Shown: positions 34,241 to 42,748, numbered from the stretch's first letter. The stretch is 64,000 bases of DNA from Monoglobus sp964617455 (GCA_964617455.1 CAZTYF010000001.1:124001-188000); one strand, 5' to 3'. Translations and numbers: made by a program. Notes: a model not told the origin generated them from the letters alone.

Positions 34241-35365
34241 ATGACGGGAATCTATATCCATATTCCGTTCTGTACAAAAAAATGCAACTACTGCGATTTT
34301 AACTCATATTCGGGACTTTCGGATATGAGTTTTTCCTATGGGAAATCGGTTATCTCCGAAATGGAAAATTCCCCCTTTCGGGGCAGGCAAATCGACACGG
34401 TCTACATCGGCGGCGGCACCCCCACCTCCGTGGACGACGGTATCATCACGGACATCCTGGAGGCCGTCGGCAAAAACTTCACCGTTTCCGAGAATGCCGA
34501 AATCACTTCGGAATGCAACCCGGGCACGGCGGATGAGAAAAAGCTCAAAAACCTGCGCCTGGGGGGAGTGAACCGCCTGAGCATCGGCTGCCAGTCCGCA
34601 GACGACAATATGCTGAAAACCTTGGGCCGCATTCACACTTTTCGGGATTTTGAAATCTGTATGAGAGACGCCCGCAGGGCGGGTTTTGAAAATATCTCGG
34701 CGGATTTGATGTTCGGCTTGCCCGAAATGAGCCTCGATTCCTGGAAGGACACCATGAAAAAAGTGACGGATTTCGGCCCGGAGCACATCTCGGCCTATTG
34801 CCTGAAAGTTGAGCCGGGAACCCCCTTTTTCGAATTGCAAAAAGCGGGAAAACTGAGGCTCCCCGACGATGAGGAGAGCCGTGAAATGTATGACGCCGCC
34901 GTGGATTTTTTGAGGGAGAGGGGATATGAGCGGTATGAAATTTCAAACTTTGCAAAGCCCGGATTCGAGTCAAAGCACAACCTGATCTATTGGACCATGG
35001 GAGAGTATTTGGGATTCGGAGCGGGGGCCTCCTCCTTTGCGGAGGGCAAAAGGTTTTCAACCCCCCCGAATATCTCGGACTATATGAACTATGCGGCCTC
35101 GGGCGGGGATTTATTTGCCGACACAGAGGCGGAATCCGAGGCGGACCTTGAGAGCGAGTTTATGTTCCTGGGCCTCCGCCTCGACAGAGGTGTGTCCCCA
35201 AAGGAGTTTGAGCAAAGATTCGGGAAGGATATGTTTGAGGTCTTCTCCGAACCCCTCCGCAAACACCTGAAAGACACCAAGGCCCTGATTCCGCAAGGCG
35301 GCAGAATCAAAATCTCCCCCGAATACACCTACGTATCCAACGCCATAATGTCGGATTTTGTATAG
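34241..35365 (+). CDS. hemW: HemW, radical-SAM heme chaperone
   Basis: Radical SAM protein of the coproporphyrinogen-oxidase-like group; HemW members bind and deliver heme rather than oxidise coproporphyrinogen. The Fe-S motif CTKKCNYCDF (about 11-20) has the HemW pattern, followed by YIGGGTPTS and SIGCQS. 374 residues, similar to HemW. The fourth-cysteine pattern of HemN (CxxxCxxCxC) is not present. Operon with lepA. Confidence 0.92.
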   Translation: MTGIYIHIPFCTKKCNYCDFNSYSGLSDMSFSYGKSVISEMENSPFRGRQIDTVYIGGGTPTSVDDGIITDILEAVGKNFTVSENAEITSECNPGTADEKKLKNLRLGGVNRLSIGCQSADDNMLKTLGRIHTFRDFEICMRDARRAGFENISADLMFGLPEMSLDSWKDTMKKVTDFGPEHISAYCLKVEPGTPFFELQKAGKLRLPDDEESREMYDAAVDFLRERGYERYEISNFAKPGFESKHNLIYWTMGEYLGFGAGASSFAEGKRFSTPPNISDYMNYAASGGDLFADTEAESEADLESEFMFLGLRLDRGVSPKEFEQRFGKDMFEVFSEPLRKHLKDTKALIPQGGRIKISPEYTYVSNAIMSDFV

Positions 35366-35417
35366 GGATTTCTCCGAGGCACAAAAATCATGCAAAAGTG
35401 TGGAAAAAATATGGATA

Positions 35418-35450
35418 TAAAAAAACAACCCGCGTGTTTACGCGGGTTGC
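35418..35450 (-). terminator. Terminator of tRNA-Ala
   Basis: CAACCCGCG / CGCGGGTTG hairpin followed by a T-run on the minus strand. Confidence 0.88.
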
Positions 35451-35458
35451 AGGCAATT

Positions 35459-35534
35459 TGGTGGAGATAGGGGGATTCGAACCCCCGACCTCTTACATGC
35501 GAAGCAAGCGCTCTCCCAACTGAGCTATACCCCC
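35459..35534 (-). tRNA. tRNA-Ala (anticodon CGC)
   Basis: 76 nt with encoded CCA. Acceptor GGGGGTA / TATCTCC (two G-U pairs), D arm AGCTCAGTTGGGAGAGCG, anticodon loop TTCGCAT, T arm GGGGGTTCGAATCCCCC, A73. No promoter was seen just upstream; it may be processed from a transcript that begins ahead of tRNA-Trp. Confidence 0.95.
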
Positions 35535-35542
35535 CTGTCGTC

Positions 35543-36150
35543 GCAGTCCGCCTCTTAGCTTGTTTTGCCCTAAAGGGCAAAAGCTTCGCTTTTCCGGCGA
35601 CTGCTCCTCTTTCCCACAAAGCAAGCCTTTGCGGGAGCCCTATATGTGTGCGCCTCTTGGCTCGTTTTGCCCTAAAGGGCAAAAGCTTCACTTTTCCGGC
35701 GACTGCTCCTCTTTCCCAAAAAGTGCACTCCGTTGGCGCTTTTTGGGAGCCCTGAAATGTTCGCCTCTTGGCTCGTTTTCTCGCTTGCGAGAAAACATTC
35801 GCCTTATCGGCGGTTCCTCCTCTTTCCCAAAAAGTGCATTTCGTTGGCGCGGCGTCGCAGTGCGCCTCTTAGCTTGTTTTGCCCTGTCGGGCAAAAGCAT
35901 CGCGTCGTCGGAACTCGCCTTTTAGCTCGTTTCCTCGCAAGCGAGAAAACATTCGCCTTATCGGCGGTTCCTCCTCTTTCCCACAAAGGCAAGCCTTTGC
36001 GGGAGCCCTGTATGTGTGCTCCTCTTTCCCCAAAAGGCAAGCCTCTGCGGGAGCCCTGAAGTGTGCTCCTCTTTCCCACAAAGCAAGCCTTTGCGGGAGC
36101 CCTTAAGTGGGCTCTTTTTTCCCCAAAAGGGACGCCTTTGCGGGAGCCCG
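35543..36150. repeat. Dense hairpin-repeat array between tRNA-Ala and tRNA-Trp
   Basis: No gene is supported in this 600-bp stretch. Modules A start at 35543, 35650, 35761, 35856 (incomplete) and 35910; modules B start at 35604, 35705, 35819 (incomplete), 35972, 36018, 36065 and 36110. Inner tips of module A are TTTTGCCC-TAAA-GGGCAAAA (twice), TTTTGCCC-TGTC-GGGCAAAA, or the TCTCGCTTGCGAGA type. Outer stems are GCAGT / ACTGC or GGAAC / GTTCC. Orientation is the same as in the other two loci. Open frames here are repeat artefacts. Confidence 0.88.
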
Positions 36151-36221
36151 GAGGCCCGGGACTGCCGTATAAATTGCCGCTGCGGCGACGGCTTTGGAGC
36201 TGCACCGCGGGCGGCGGAGTT

Positions 36222-36297
36222 TGGCAGGGGTAGTAAGATTCGAACTCACGGCACGCGGTTTTGGAGACCGCTGCTCTACCAACTGAGCTATACCCCT
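36222..36297 (-). tRNA. tRNA-Trp (anticodon CCA)
   Basis: 76 nt with encoded CCA. Acceptor AGGGGTA / TACCCCT, G73 discriminator typical for tryptophan, anticodon loop CTCCAAA, T arm GTGAGTTCGAATCTTAC with one mismatch-like pair. A promoter lies 15 bp upstream; no terminator is seen between it and tRNA-Ala. Confidence 0.94.
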
Positions 36298-36311
36298 AAA
36301 TTCACTATGCC

Positions 36312-36340
36312 ATTCTACCACATTATAGGGACCCTGTCAA
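36312..36340 (-). promoter_or_regulatory. tRNA-Trp promoter
   Basis: TTGACA (36335-36340), 17-bp spacer, TAGAAT (36312-36317) on the minus strand. Confidence 0.8.
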
Positions 36341-36400
36341 GGAAATTTTTCATTTTTGCCGTGATTTGTGAATGCGGCCCTTTGGGGTCGGGGGGAAAAA

Positions 36401-36892
36401 CTACACCAACTTATTCTTGAGCCTCAATGCTATGGGGAGCACCACGGCGGAGGCGGCTACGCTCATCAGCCACTGGATGGGGGAGGATATCAGAGATGTC
36501 ATGGCCGCCTCCATACCGAGGACGGGGGCCTCATAGAGGAAGTATCCGCCGGTCACGATGGCGAGGGCGGCAAAAGCCGCCGCCACAAAGCGGGGTGCCG
36601 TGTAGTGTCCGTAGATTATTTTGCCGATTACAAAGCCCATAAGGCCTTTTATGATGAAAGTTCCCGGCACAAAGATGGCATATCCCGAAAAAAGGTCCGC
36701 CAAGCCGTGGCCCACCGCGCCCACAACGGCGGCGCTTGCGGGACCCGTAAGGAGGGCGGCAAGATATATAATGCAATCACCGAAGTGGACATACCCGCCT
36801 GCGCCGTTGGGAATCTGGGGGACCATGGTCAAAACGCAGGCTATAGCCGCAAGGACTCCGCATTGGGTGATTTTTTTGATATCGATTTTCAT
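36401..36892 (-). CDS. ECF transporter S component (substrate unknown)
   Basis: Substrate-binding membrane subunit of an energy-coupling-factor vitamin transporter. 163 residues with about five or six membrane segments. The pattern PQIPNGAGGYVHFGDCIIYLAALLTGP, with GxxxHxGD, and the following AAVVGAVGHGLADLFSGY are typical of the S-component fold. It lacks its own ATPase and T subunits, so it must share an energising module encoded elsewhere. The ATG at 36892 is chosen for its GAGAGGAG site and family N terminus. I cannot tell the vitamin from sequence. Confidence 0.8.
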   Translation of the reverse strand: MKIDIKKITQCGVLAAIACVLTMVPQIPNGAGGYVHFGDCIIYLAALLTGPASAAVVGAVGHGLADLFSGYAIFVPGTFIIKGLMGFVIGKIIYGHYTAPRFVAAAFAALAIVTGGYFLYEAPVLGMEAAMTSLISSPIQWLMSVAASAVVLPIALRLKNKLV

Positions 36893-36926
36893 AAGGCACT
36901 GTCTCCTCTCTTTAAAGTAGGCCCTT

Positions 36927-36955
36927 ATGATACCACCGTCCCCGTCCGATGTCAA
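36927..36955 (-). promoter_or_regulatory. Promoter of the ECF S-component gene
   Basis: TTGACA (36950-36955), 17-bp spacer, TATCAT (36927-36932) on the minus strand. The leader is under 35 nt, leaving no room for a riboswitch. Confidence 0.78.
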
Positions 36956-36978
36956 TGAAATAAGGCAAAATCGGTCTA

Positions 36979-37007
36979 TTGATTTTTTCTATGCAAAATG
37001 CTATAAT
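36979..37007 (+). promoter_or_regulatory. Promoter of the AlkZ-related gene
   Basis: TTGATT (36979-36984), 17-bp spacer, TATAAT (37002-37007). It is divergent from, and only 23 bp away from, the ECF gene promoter. Confidence 0.75.
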
Positions 37008-37041
37008 TCCCTTATACCGATTAAGAAAGGAGCCTGTTGCC

Positions 37042-37713
37042 GTGTTCAAAGAGATACGTTCCCCGGAGGATGTTGTGGATTTGGTGAGGGAAATCGGATT
37101 CCTGCCCTTTTTTGCGGGGGAGATTCCCGGATTTTCCGTGGAGGAATGCTGCGCCCCCGAATTATGGTTTTCCGAAGAGGAGGACGGACCCTGGGAGTGG
37201 AAGGGGCCCATCGTCCGAAGCCTCAAGTGCGTTTACGGAAAATTCTATTCGGGAAAGGCCATGTTCATAAGCCCCGATTGGTTCCCGGACTTCGCCAACT
37301 ACAGAAGACGGGGCAGGGATTTTGAGGAGCTTTTTGAGGAAGGACTCATTTCCTACAAAGACCGGGACATTTATGAGGAAATACGGAGCGCCGACTCAAT
37401 CATTTCCAAGGAGCTCAAAAGAGCCCTCGGCTATCGCAAAGGCGGAAACAGAGGCTTCGACTCCGCCATAACCCGCCTGCAGGCCCAAACCTTTGTGTGC
37501 ATATCCGATTTTGTGTATATGATAGACAAGCACGGGGCCCCCTATGGCTGGGGAGTTGCGGAATACAGCACCCCGGAGTTCCTGTACGGAGAGGATTTTG
37601 TGACCTCCGCCTACGGCAGAGACCCCCTTGAGTCCCGAGAGCGCATAGCGGACCGCCTTCGGGAGGTTTTGCCCTTGGCCGATGACAGGCAGATAGACAA
37701 ACTGCTCAAGTGA
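37042..37713 (+). CDS. AlkZ-related protein
   Basis: 223-residue protein resembling AlkZ-related proteins of Clostridia, which are annotated by partial similarity to the AlkZ/YcaQ DNA glycosylases. Conserved blocks are VREIGFLPFF, ELWFSEEEDGPWEWKGPI, YGKFYSGKAMFISPDWFPDFANYRR and ISKELKRALGY, followed by an RGFDSAITRLQ winged-helix-like stretch. The QxQ catalytic motif of true AlkZ was not found, so glycosylase activity is uncertain. GTG 37042 is chosen for its AGAAAGGAG site; the upstream open frame covers the promoter. Confidence 0.65.
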   Translation: MFKEIRSPEDVVDLVREIGFLPFFAGEIPGFSVEECCAPELWFSEEEDGPWEWKGPIVRSLKCVYGKFYSGKAMFISPDWFPDFANYRRRGRDFEELFEEGLISYKDRDIYEEIRSADSIISKELKRALGYRKGGNRGFDSAITRLQAQTFVCISDFVYMIDKHGAPYGWGVAEYSTPEFLYGEDFVTSAYGRDPLESRERIADRLREVLPLADDRQIDKLLK

Positions 37714-37765
37714 TGCCGAACGGGGAAACTCGTTGAGACATAAAAATTCCCTTGTCTTATTTGTG

Positions 37766-37809
37766 CGCCCCGGGGACGTATTTCCCCTCGGGTTTGGTGA
37801 ACTTTTTTT
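37766..37809 (+). terminator. Probable terminator after the AlkZ-related gene
   Basis: CCC-GGGGA / TCCCC-GGG hairpin with bulges, then a seven-T run at 37803-37809. Confidence 0.55.
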
Positions 37810-37819
37810 GAAAAAACGA

Positions 37820-37848
37820 TTTACATCGGATGCAAACTGTGGTATCAT
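37820..37848 (+). promoter_or_regulatory. Promoter of fhs
   Basis: TTTACA (37820-37825), 17-bp spacer, TATCAT (37843-37848). Confidence 0.7.
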
Positions 37849-37905
37849 CTCAATGGGAAAGGGAATCCCGAAATTTTAAATTACCGATTACTTAGGAGGC
37901 AAAGT

Positions 37906-39579
37906 ATGAAAACGGATATTGAAATTGCTCAAAATGCGAATATGCTCCCCATAAGCGAAATTGCCCGCGGTCTGGGAATGAGCTCGGATGATATTGAGCT
38001 GTATGGAAAATATAAAGCAAAAATCGGCGAGGACTATCTTCGGAGTCTTGAGGACAAACCGGAGGGCAAGCTGATTCTCGTGACGGCAATCAACCCCACC
38101 CCTGCGGGAGAAGGAAAGACCACCGTCACGGTCGGCTTGGGAGAGGCGATGCCCAAAATCGGCAAAAATGCCATCATCGCCCTGAGAGAGCCCTCAATGG
38201 GCCCGGTTATGGGAATCAAGGGCGGCGCCGCAGGCGGCGGCTATGCCCAGGTGGTGCCTATGGAGGACATAAATCTGCACTTCACCGGAGATATGCATGC
38301 CATCACCGCCGCCAACAATCTGCTGTCGGCAGCCATTGACAATCACATCCATCAGGGCAACGAACTCCAAATCGACGCCCGCAGAATCACCTGGAAACGG
38401 TGTATGGATATGAACGACAGGGCCCTGCGGGAGGTTGTTGTGGGTTTGGGAGGCAAAATAAACGGCTTCCCCCGCCAGGACGGCTTCAACATCACCGTGG
38501 CCAGCGAGATTATGGCAATCCTGTGCCTCTCCAACGATTTGGACGATTTGAGAGACAGAATCGGCCGCATAGTCATAGGCTACAACTACTCGGGAGAGCC
38601 CGTGACGGCGGGGCAGCTCAAAGTGGACGGGGCCATGACCCTGCTCCTCAAGGACGCCCTCAAGCCCAATTTGGTTCAGACCCTGGAAAATACCCCCTGC
38701 CTTATGCACGGCGGTCCTTTTGCCAACATAGCCCACGGCTGCAACTCCATTCGGGCCACCAAGGCGGGACTCAAGTTGGCAGACTATTGCATCACCGAGG
38801 CTGGTTTCGGCAGCGACTTGGGAGCCGAGAAATTTATGGACATCAAATGCCGCGCGGCGGGCCTGAGCCCCGACTGCGTTGTGTTGGTTGCCACCGCAAA
38901 GGCCCTCAAATACAACAGCGGCAGCTTGGCGGCGGACGCCCTCAAGAGCGAGAATTTGGAGGCCCTCAAAGCGGGAATTGCGAACCTGGGCAAACATATA
39001 GAGAATATGAAGAAATACGGCGTGCCCGTGGTTGTGGCCATAAACAGATTCGACACGGACACGGAGGGAGAGCTTGACTACATAAAAGAGTACTGCGAAG
39101 AGCAGGGCGTCAAATGCGCCTTGTGCGAAGTGTTCGCCAAGGGCGGAGAGGGCGGCACAGAGTTGGCTCGGGCCGTTGTTGACACCATAGAAAACGAGCC
39201 TGCGGACTTTAAGCCCCTCTACAATGCCAATTTGCCCATCAAGGAAAAGATTGAAATCATCGCACGGGAAATATACGGAGCAAGTGCGGTTAATTACACA
39301 AGCGCCGCCAACAGCCAGATTTTGAATCTGACCAATTTGGGATATGACAAAATCCCCGTTTGTATGGCAAAGACCCAATACTCCCTGTCGGACGACCCCC
39401 ATCTTTTGGGCAGACCCCGGGACTTCTCCGTCACCATTCGGGAAGTCACCGTGTCAAGCGGCGCGGGATTCTTGGTTGCCCTCACCGGGGCGGTTATGAC
39501 CATGCCCGGACTTCCCAAAGTTCCCGCCGCCAACAACATGAGCATTGATAAAGACGGCACCATCGTGGGTCTGTTCTGA
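37906..39579 (+). CDS. fhs: Formate--tetrahydrofolate ligase
   Basis: ATP-dependent formation of 10-formyl-THF from formate and THF, feeding purine and one-carbon metabolism. 557 residues. P-loop PTPAGEGKTT (about 65-74), conserved EPSMGPVMGIKGGAAGGGYAQV, and C-terminal PGLPKVPAANNM are all present. AGGAGG ribosome site. No other Wood-Ljungdahl genes are nearby, so this alone does not imply acetogenesis. Confidence 0.98.
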   Translation: MKTDIEIAQNANMLPISEIARGLGMSSDDIELYGKYKAKIGEDYLRSLEDKPEGKLILVTAINPTPAGEGKTTVTVGLGEAMPKIGKNAIIALREPSMGPVMGIKGGAAGGGYAQVVPMEDINLHFTGDMHAITAANNLLSAAIDNHIHQGNELQIDARRITWKRCMDMNDRALREVVVGLGGKINGFPRQDGFNITVASEIMAILCLSNDLDDLRDRIGRIVIGYNYSGEPVTAGQLKVDGAMTLLLKDALKPNLVQTLENTPCLMHGGPFANIAHGCNSIRATKAGLKLADYCITEAGFGSDLGAEKFMDIKCRAAGLSPDCVVLVATAKALKYNSGSLAADALKSENLEALKAGIANLGKHIENMKKYGVPVVVAINRFDTDTEGELDYIKEYCEEQGVKCALCEVFAKGGEGGTELARAVVDTIENEPADFKPLYNANLPIKEKIEIIAREIYGASAVNYTSAANSQILNLTNLGYDKIPVCMAKTQYSLSDDPHLLGRPRDFSVTIREVTVSSGAGFLVALTGAVMTMPGLPKVPAANNMSIDKDGTIVGLF

Positions 39580-39605
39580 GGGCGGCAAAGGCGAGGCGGA
39601 TATAT

Positions 39606-41501
39606 TTGAATAAACCGATTTTCACTTCAAAAGATATATACGATGTTATTGTAATCGGGGGCGGCCACGCCGGAATTGAGGCCGCCCTCGCTTCTGCGCG
39701 CCTCGGTATGAAAACCTGCATCTTTTCAATCGGTTTGGATTCCGTGGCCAACCTGCCCTGCAACCCCAGCATCGGCGGCACCGCCAAGGGACACCTTGTG
39801 CGGGAAATTGACGCCTTGGGGGGAGAGATGGGCAAGGCGGCGGACGAAAACACAATCCAGTCCCGAATGCTCAATTTGGGCAAGGGCCCTGCGGTTCACT
39901 CTCTCAGGGCCCAAATCGACAGGACGAACTACAAAGCCCATATGAAGCACAGAATCGAGCTTCAGGACAATCTGGATTTGCGCCAGGGGGAGATTACGGA
40001 GGTGTGCCTGGACGACAGCAACCGTGTCCGCTCCGTGGTGACCGATTCGGGCATCGAATTTCTGTGCCGAGCCGCCGTATTGTGCACGGGAACCTATCTG
40101 AACGCCAAAATCATCATCGGGGAATATTCCAAAGAGAGCGGTCCGGACGGTGTTTTCCCCGCCAGGGAACTTTCCGAAAATCTCAAAAAAATCGGCGTGA
40201 AAATGCGCCGCTTCAAAACGGGAACCCCGCCCCGAATCAACAGCCGAACAATTGACTATTCGAAGCTTGAGGAGCAAATCGGGGACAGGGAAATCACCCC
40301 TTTTTCTTTTGAAACCGACCCGAAAACCCTCGGGAACAAAATCGCCTGCCATATAACCTACACCGGGGAGGAGACCCACAAAATAATCCGAGACAACCTG
40401 GACCGCTCCCCCATTTACGGCAGCGGCGGCATAACCGGCATAGGGCCCCGATACTGCCCATCCATTGAGGACAAGGTTGTGCGTTTTGCCGACAAGGACA
40501 GGCACCAGCTCTTTGTGGAGCCTATGGGCCTTGAGACGGAAGAGGTCTATCTTCAGGGATTTTCCAGCAGTATGCCCGAGGATATCCAAATCGAAATGGT
40601 CCACTCCCTGCCCGGCTTTGAAAACGCCCAAATTATGCGCAGCGCCTATGCCATAGAATACGACTGCGCCGACCCCACCTGCCTGTATCCCACTTTGGAG
40701 TTCAAAGAAATCGGCGGACTCTATGGGGCGGGGCAGTTCAACGGCACCTCCGGCTATGAGGAGGCGGCGGCCCAGGGCCTTATTGCGGGAATCAACGCGG
40801 CCCGAAAAATTTCGGGAAAGCCCCCCTTCACCTTGGACAGGTCCGAGGCATACATCGGCACCCTAATCGACGATTTGGTCACAAAGGGCACCAACGAGCC
40901 CTATCGGATGATGACCTCCCGCAGCGAGTATCGGCTTTTGCTCAGGCAGGACAACGCGGACCTGCGCCTGACCCCCAAAGGCTATGAAATAGGCCTCATA
41001 TCCGAGGAGCGGTATGAAAAATTCCTCGAAAAAAAACGGCTGATTGACGAGGAAACCGAAAGGCTCAAAAACCTCACCTTCCCGCCGAGCCCCGCCGTGA
41101 ACGAATATTTGGAGAGCATCGGCTCCTCGCCTTTGACTTCCGGAGCCAAGGGGGACGAGCTTTTGCGGCGCCCCAAAGTGACCTATGAGGGTATGGGAGC
41201 CATCGACAAGGACAGGCCTCCCCTGCCTCGGGATGTTACGGAGCAGGTGGAAATCAGCATAAAATACGCAGGCTACATAGAGCGCCAGAAAAAACAGGCC
41301 GAGCGGTTCCGCAAAACAGAGAAGAAAAAGCTGCCCGAAAACACGGACTATGAAAAGATAAAGGGTCTCAGATTGGAGGCAAGGCAAAAGCTGAACCAAA
41401 TCAGGCCCACCTCCTTGGGGCAGGCATCCCGAATCTCCGGAGTGAACCCGGCGGACATCGCCGTCTTGATGGTGTGGCTCAAAAACGGCGGGGAGAATTA
41501 A
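39606..41501 (+). CDS. mnmG: MnmG (GidA), tRNA uridine-34 modification enzyme
   Basis: FAD-dependent partner of MnmE that installs the cmnm5 group on U34 of certain tRNAs. N-terminal FAD motif VIVIGGGHAGIEAALA, then NPSIGGTAKGHLVREIDALGG. Central MnmG cysteine block and the C-terminal helical tRNA-binding region (RPTSLGQASRISGVNPADI) are intact. 631 residues. Start is TTG at 39606, 26 bp after fhs; no ATG fits. Unusual context: mnmE and rsmG, its common neighbours, are not in the window. Confidence 0.96.
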   Translation: MNKPIFTSKDIYDVIVIGGGHAGIEAALASARLGMKTCIFSIGLDSVANLPCNPSIGGTAKGHLVREIDALGGEMGKAADENTIQSRMLNLGKGPAVHSLRAQIDRTNYKAHMKHRIELQDNLDLRQGEITEVCLDDSNRVRSVVTDSGIEFLCRAAVLCTGTYLNAKIIIGEYSKESGPDGVFPARELSENLKKIGVKMRRFKTGTPPRINSRTIDYSKLEEQIGDREITPFSFETDPKTLGNKIACHITYTGEETHKIIRDNLDRSPIYGSGGITGIGPRYCPSIEDKVVRFADKDRHQLFVEPMGLETEEVYLQGFSSSMPEDIQIEMVHSLPGFENAQIMRSAYAIEYDCADPTCLYPTLEFKEIGGLYGAGQFNGTSGYEEAAAQGLIAGINAARKISGKPPFTLDRSEAYIGTLIDDLVTKGTNEPYRMMTSRSEYRLLLRQDNADLRLTPKGYEIGLISEERYEKFLEKKRLIDEETERLKNLTFPPSPAVNEYLESIGSSPLTSGAKGDELLRRPKVTYEGMGAIDKDRPPLPRDVTEQVEISIKYAGYIERQKKQAERFRKTEKKKLPENTDYEKIKGLRLEARQKLNQIRPTSLGQASRISGVNPADIAVLMVWLKNGGEN

Positions 41502-41634
41502 TCGAAATTTTATAAAATGTTTAAATCAAAGACACAAAACCCCGCATCCTATCTTGTATAATAGAACATGAAAAACGCCTCGGTTGCGGTTCGAGAGCAA
41601 TTTATTCAAACTAATATAATAAGGAGAAACCAAA

Positions 41635-42423
41635 ATGAACAAACCAAAGCAAATTCTTTGTATATTCCTCAGCGGCCTGCTTATGGCGGGAGTTTTGTCC
41701 GGCTGCGGCAAGGATGCCACGGAATCGGAGGACCTGGCGGAAAAAACCGACACAAGCCAAAGCGAAAAAGCCGATATGACGGGCCCGGATGCGACCCCCT
41801 ATGCGGCCCAATCGGTGCCCCATCAATTTCGGGCGTCCGGCTCCAACATAACGGAGCGGGACGGCGGCGGAGTGGATGTTGCGGTGGAGGAGCGCAGCGG
41901 TGAGGAGCGCTATTCCTTCCAAGAGGAGGATTTGGGCTTTGTGGACACCATGAGCGGCGCCTTTATCAAAATCGGAATGTCTCTTGACGAGATTGAAAGC
42001 CTCATAGGCAAGCCTCGGTACATAGACGGCCAGGATAACAGGTTCTACAGCGGAATTGCCATAAAGTATGACGGCGATATGAAGGCCGTCCGTTTGGTGG
42101 TGGCTGCGGGAAATATGGAAACGGGAGACTCTCCCGAAAGATTCGTCACCTCCCGGGGAGTGAAATTGGGCTCAAGCATTGAGGAATTCGCCTCGGTATA
42201 CGGGGATGAATACAACAATCCCCAAGAGGGGGGAGAGGACAGCTCCGCCACCAGAGCCGTGAGATACTATACCAAAAACGGTGACGGCTATGAATATGCG
42301 GGGAACGATTTTACCAAACTTAACGGAGACACCGCCTCAATCGTGAGCCAGTTCTTCATCTTCTCCCCGGAGACGGGAGGCCTCAGCGTGATTTCCCTCC
42401 AGCAGGGTCTGGATACGATGTGA
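41635..42423 (+). CDS. Lipoprotein with SmpA/OmlA-like region, function unknown
   Basis: 262 residues with a lipoprotein signal peptide: hydrophobic run then lipobox LSGC (Cys about 23). A Ser/Glu-rich linker follows. The C-terminal domain has two similar halves, each opening with a GxSxxEhxxhhGxP-like pattern (IGMSLDEIESLIGKPRYI and LGSSIEEFASVYGDEYNN), as in the small SmpA/OmlA fold. Role unknown. A promoter with TATAAT at 41557-41562 and AAGGAG upstream support expression. Confidence 0.7.
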   Translation: MNKPKQILCIFLSGLLMAGVLSGCGKDATESEDLAEKTDTSQSEKADMTGPDATPYAAQSVPHQFRASGSNITERDGGGVDVAVEERSGEERYSFQEEDLGFVDTMSGAFIKIGMSLDEIESLIGKPRYIDGQDNRFYSGIAIKYDGDMKAVRLVVAAGNMETGDSPERFVTSRGVKLGSSIEEFASVYGDEYNNPQEGGEDSSATRAVRYYTKNGDGYEYAGNDFTKLNGDTASIVSQFFIFSPETGGLSVISLQQGLDTM

Positions 42424-42500
42424 GATAAATTCCGCGGAATTATTCACAAATCGTTAAATTATTTTTTACAGATTATTAACCCTCGGATTTTTAAAAGTGC

Positions 42501-42506
42501 TATAAT
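42501..42506 (+). promoter_or_regulatory. Extended -10 promoter of the candidate small RNA
   Basis: TGC-TATAAT with no good -35; an extended -10 type. Predicted start near 42513. Confidence 0.6.
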
Positions 42507-42512
42507 ACAAAC

Positions 42513-42618
42513 AGTGGCGGGAAACACCATCCGCCACAGAGTTTAAACATAAACTCCCTCCCTTTTAATTTATTTCAGTTTATAAGGCCGCTCCCCCAAA
42601 CGGCCTTATATTTTTTTT
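42513..42618 (+). ncRNA. Candidate small regulatory RNA with C-rich motif
   Basis: About 105 nt from an extended -10 promoter to a strong terminator (TATAAGGCCG / CGGCCTTATA, eight T). 5' hairpin GTGGCGG / CCGCCAC (42514-42537), then a small AGTTT / AAACT hairpin, then a single-stranded CTCCCTCCC (42554-42562) and U-rich stretch. A second C-rich run, CTCCCCC, lies in the terminator loop. C-rich unpaired motifs that pair with ribosome sites are typical of Firmicute small RNAs such as RsaE. No peptide of note is encoded. Confidence 0.6.
42577..42618 (+). terminator. Strong intrinsic terminator of the small RNA
   Basis: Ten-pair perfect stem TATAAGGCCG / CGGCCTTATA, loop of ten with CTCCCCC, then eight T. 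Confidence 0.9.
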
Positions 42619-42718
42619 CGAAAAATTCGCTTCTTCGCATCTGAACAAGTCCTGTGAGGAATTCTCGTTCTCCCGGCCCGCTTTTTGAAAAGAGCGGGAA
42701 AAATCTTACAATTTTATG

Positions 42719-42748
42719 TTGACAAAGCTATGTATATCCTGTTAAAAT
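42719..42748 (+). promoter_or_regulatory. Promoter of the M60 peptidase gene
   Basis: TTGACA (42719-42724) with TTAAAA or TAAAAT at 42742-42748 (17 or 18 bp). Confidence 0.65.

Noticed and set aside
35560..36205. Open frames of 70-135 codons in the tRNA-Trp to tRNA-Ala interval
   Set aside because: All are translations of hairpin modules in various frames on both strands.
36893..36930. Riboswitch ahead of the ECF S component
   Set aside because: The leader from the mapped promoter is under 35 nt.
37714..37905. Riboswitch ahead of fhs
   Set aside because: Only a probable terminator and a promoter are seen; no THF or other aptamer pattern.
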